Source: Methanocorpusculum sp. (lineage in GTDB: Archaea > Halobacteriota > Methanomicrobia > Methanomicrobiales > Methanocorpusculaceae). Taken from it: a DNA stretch of 6,588 nucleotides. Numbering within the stretch: the first letter of the stretch is position 1; each line of letters begins with the position of its first letter. Shown here piece after piece: positions 5,640 to 6,588 of this stretch. The DNA lies in assembly GCA_029987045.1 (NCBI GenBank), contig DALTWN010000054.1:1-6588 (forward strand), given 5' to 3'. Both the position numbers and the translations under genes were made by a program. Under the pieces are notes generated by a model, which searched no databases, was not told the DNA's origin, and was given only the letters and a program-made list of their open reading frames with translations.

Positions 5640-5668
5640 AAAAAAACGGGTCGATTCAGCGTGAAAAA
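5640..5668 (-). terminator. T-tracts after the DUF3467 gene
   Basis: Downstream of the DUF3467 stop the minus strand has TTTTT (5668-5664) and then TTTTTTT (5646-5640), the latter flanked by CCG/CGG so that it could form a short stem. This probably ends the DUF3467 transcript just before the TATA box of the binding-protein gene. Confidence 0.45.
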
Positions 5669-5675
5669 GAGGAGA

Positions 5676-5966
5676 TTATGAGTATCCCTGGAGGGACGGG
5701 TTGTCGGTTTCGTTCTGTTGCGGTGCGGAAATGCCGCCGAACTTTGCTTCGTAGTCCTTGACGCTCTTTTCGAGAGCGGCGAGCAGTTTCTTCGCATGCT
5801 GCGGACTGATGGCGACCAGTGCCTTTGCCTTTGCCTGGTTGACGCCCGGAAGCTGGTGGATGAACATCAGGGAGAATTCATCGTCCTTGAATGCTATCTG
5901 GATCATATTGCTGTAGACCGGGTCGAGTGTCGGCGGTATCTGGATGTTGATTTCGTTTCCTGCCAT
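5676..5966 (-). CDS. DUF3467 family protein
   Basis: Small conserved protein of unknown function, 96 residues. The family signature is visible as LDPVYSNMIQIAFKDDEFSL (14-33), HQLPGV (37-42), and the helix SPQHAKKLLAALEKSVKDYE (54-73) followed by KFG. The C-terminal 20 residues are polar and low in complexity. No signal peptide or membrane segment is present, so it is cytoplasmic. DUF3467 proteins occur in bacteria and archaea as single small domains; I know of no established role. There is no Shine-Dalgarno before the ATG, while a TATA-like CTATATC lies about 28 bases upstream, so the mRNA is probably leaderless. It faces away from dphB across an 87-base gap and is separated from the transporter by T-tracts, so it looks monocistronic and gives no functional hint by context. 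Confidence 0.87.
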   Translation of the reverse strand: MAGNEINIQIPPTLDPVYSNMIQIAFKDDEFSLMFIHQLPGVNQAKAKALVAISPQHAKKLLAALEKSVKDYEAKFGGISAPQQNETDNPSLQGYS

Positions 5967-5990
5967 GAATAATAATATGGAAGCCGGAAT

Positions 5991-5997
5991 GATATAG
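5991..5997 (-). promoter_or_regulatory. TATA-like box of the DUF3467 gene
   Basis: Minus-strand CTATATC, centred about 28 bases before the ATG at 5966, the spacing expected when transcription begins at the start codon itself. Confidence 0.4.
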
Positions 5998-6015
5998 TCT
6001 TTTTCGGATGCCGGA

Positions 6016-6051
6016 ACCCATATACCGGTTTACGACCCACATATATACCGA
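6016..6051 (+). promoter_or_regulatory. dphB promoter region with duplicated ATATACC motif
   Basis: ACCCATATACCGG (6016-6028) and ACCCACATATATACCGA (6035-6051) are imperfect direct repeats. The first contains a TATA-like CATATACC centred about 32 bases before the dphB ATG, placing the start site within a few bases of it. The second is too close to the ATG to be its TATA box and might instead be a binding site or a chance duplicate. Confidence 0.35.
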
Positions 6052-6053
6052 AT

Positions 6054-6588
6054 ATGCTTACATTTGTCGGTCTTGGTCTGTTTGATGAAAAGGATGTCTC
6101 GCTGCGCGGAGCGGAAGCCATCCGGAATGCGGATACCGTGTTTCTCGAAGTATATACCTCGGTGCTCATGGGAGCATCCATCGAGAAGCTGGAAGCATTC
6201 TACGGCAAGAAAATAATCCCCCTGGTCCGTGAAGACGTCGAAGTCCATTCCGAAAAGATCATCGAGGCGGCGAAGAACGGAAATGCCGTGTTCCTGACCG
6301 GCGGCGATTCCATGGTTGCAACGACCCATGCCGATATCCGGATCCGCTGCAGGGATGCGGGTGTCGAGACCTGTGTCATCCACGGATCGTCCATCATGAC
6401 GGCAGTCTGCGGCTTGTCTGGTCTGCAGAACTACCGGTTCGGCAAATCGGTGTCGGTTCCGTTCCCGTACGGAAAATGGTTCCCGATGACGCCGATCGAA
6501 GTCATCTCCGAGAATCTTTCACATAATCTGCACACCCTTGTCTTCCTCGATATCCAGAAGGACAAGGAACGGTACATGAGAATCGCGG
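6054..6588 (+). CDS. dphB: Diphthine synthase (diphthamide biosynthesis methyltransferase), 3' end missing
   Basis: SAM-dependent methyltransferase of the tetrapyrrole-methylase fold. It methylates the modified histidine of translation elongation factor 2 on the way to diphthamide. The visible 178 residues run off the right edge; the family is about 250-265 long, so roughly 75-85 residues are missing. Hallmarks: [19 protein letters not shown] at the N-terminus, EVYTSVLMG (32-40), SAM-binding [16 protein letters not shown] (83-98), [20 protein letters not shown] (110-129), and PFPYG (136-140). The start is secure because family members begin right at MLTF-G-GL. No Shine-Dalgarno precedes it, in keeping with a leaderless or very short leader. 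It is another translation-factor modifier, in line with ksgA and the HemK2-type gene, although it lies in a separate, divergent unit. Confidence 0.95.
   Translation, partial: MLTFVGLGLFDEKDVSLRGAEAIRNADTVFLEVYTSVLMGASIEKLEAFYGKKIIPLVREDVEVHSEKIIEAAKNGNAVFLTGGDSMVATTHADIRIRCRDAGVETCVIHGSSIMTAVCGLSGLQNYRFGKSVSVPFPYGKWFPMTPIEVISENLSHNLHTLVFLDIQKDKERYMRIA

Noticed and set aside
5718..5972. 84-codon plus-strand frame opposite DUF3467
   Set aside because: It is antisense to a recognised family gene and has no ribosome binding site or domain signature.
1..6588. Search for CRISPR arrays, tRNA genes, insertion sequences or attachment sites
   Set aside because: No regularly spaced repeats, cloverleaf-like segments, terminal inverted repeats or transposase genes were seen; intergenic gaps are all short (at most about 120 bases).

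Overview
The window is archaeal and most likely comes from a methanogen of the order Methanomicrobiales, perhaps close to Methanocorpusculum (genus is an inference from overall protein similarity as I recall it, not from a search). The evidence is an L21e ribosomal protein, an Rpb4-type RNA polymerase subunit (RpoF), a Dim1/KsgA methyltransferase with an NLPY motif, a HemK2/Mtq2-type methyltransferase, and a diphthine synthase, with archaeal TATA-like promoters and T-tract terminators rather than bacterial -35/-10 promoters.

Left part (1-2589, plus strand): a tight information-processing operon, rpl21e (cut by the window edge) - rpoF - DUF655 - ksgA - HemK2/mtq2. Gaps are 45, 7 and 9 bases, then an 11-base overlap. 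This is a well-known archaeal gene cluster linking ribosome assembly, transcription and release-factor modification. It meets, with a 4-base stop-codon overlap (TTAG), a small minus-strand gene of the NifX/NifB dinitrogenase-cofactor family (2586-2936).

Middle part (3011-5577, minus strand): a polar amino-acid ABC importer. Transcription order is lipoprotein substrate-binding protein, permease, ATPase. The binding protein has its own TATA box and is followed by T-tracts. Permease and ATPase are 12 bases apart with a good ribosome binding site, and the ATPase ends in a hairpin plus T7 terminator.

The standout observation is in the binding protein (4780-5577). All hallmark segments of the family-3 (SBP_bac_3) fold are present, but in swapped order: the half that normally comes second (lobe 2 and the closing helix of lobe 1) comes first, directly behind the lipoprotein signal. 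The half that normally comes first follows at the C-terminus. It reads as a natural circular permutation with the new ends at the inter-lobe hinge, with all recognisable ligand-binding residues retained. The partner permease also carries an unusual signal-like helix plus Ala/Thr-rich linker ahead of its normal domain.

Right part (5676-6588): a small minus-strand DUF3467 protein, apparently leaderless, and the divergently transcribed diphthine synthase gene dphB, which runs off the right edge. They share an 87-base promoter region with repeated ATATACC motifs. I see no tRNA, rRNA, CRISPR, insertion sequence or integration scar, and no gene-free stretch of 300 bases or more.
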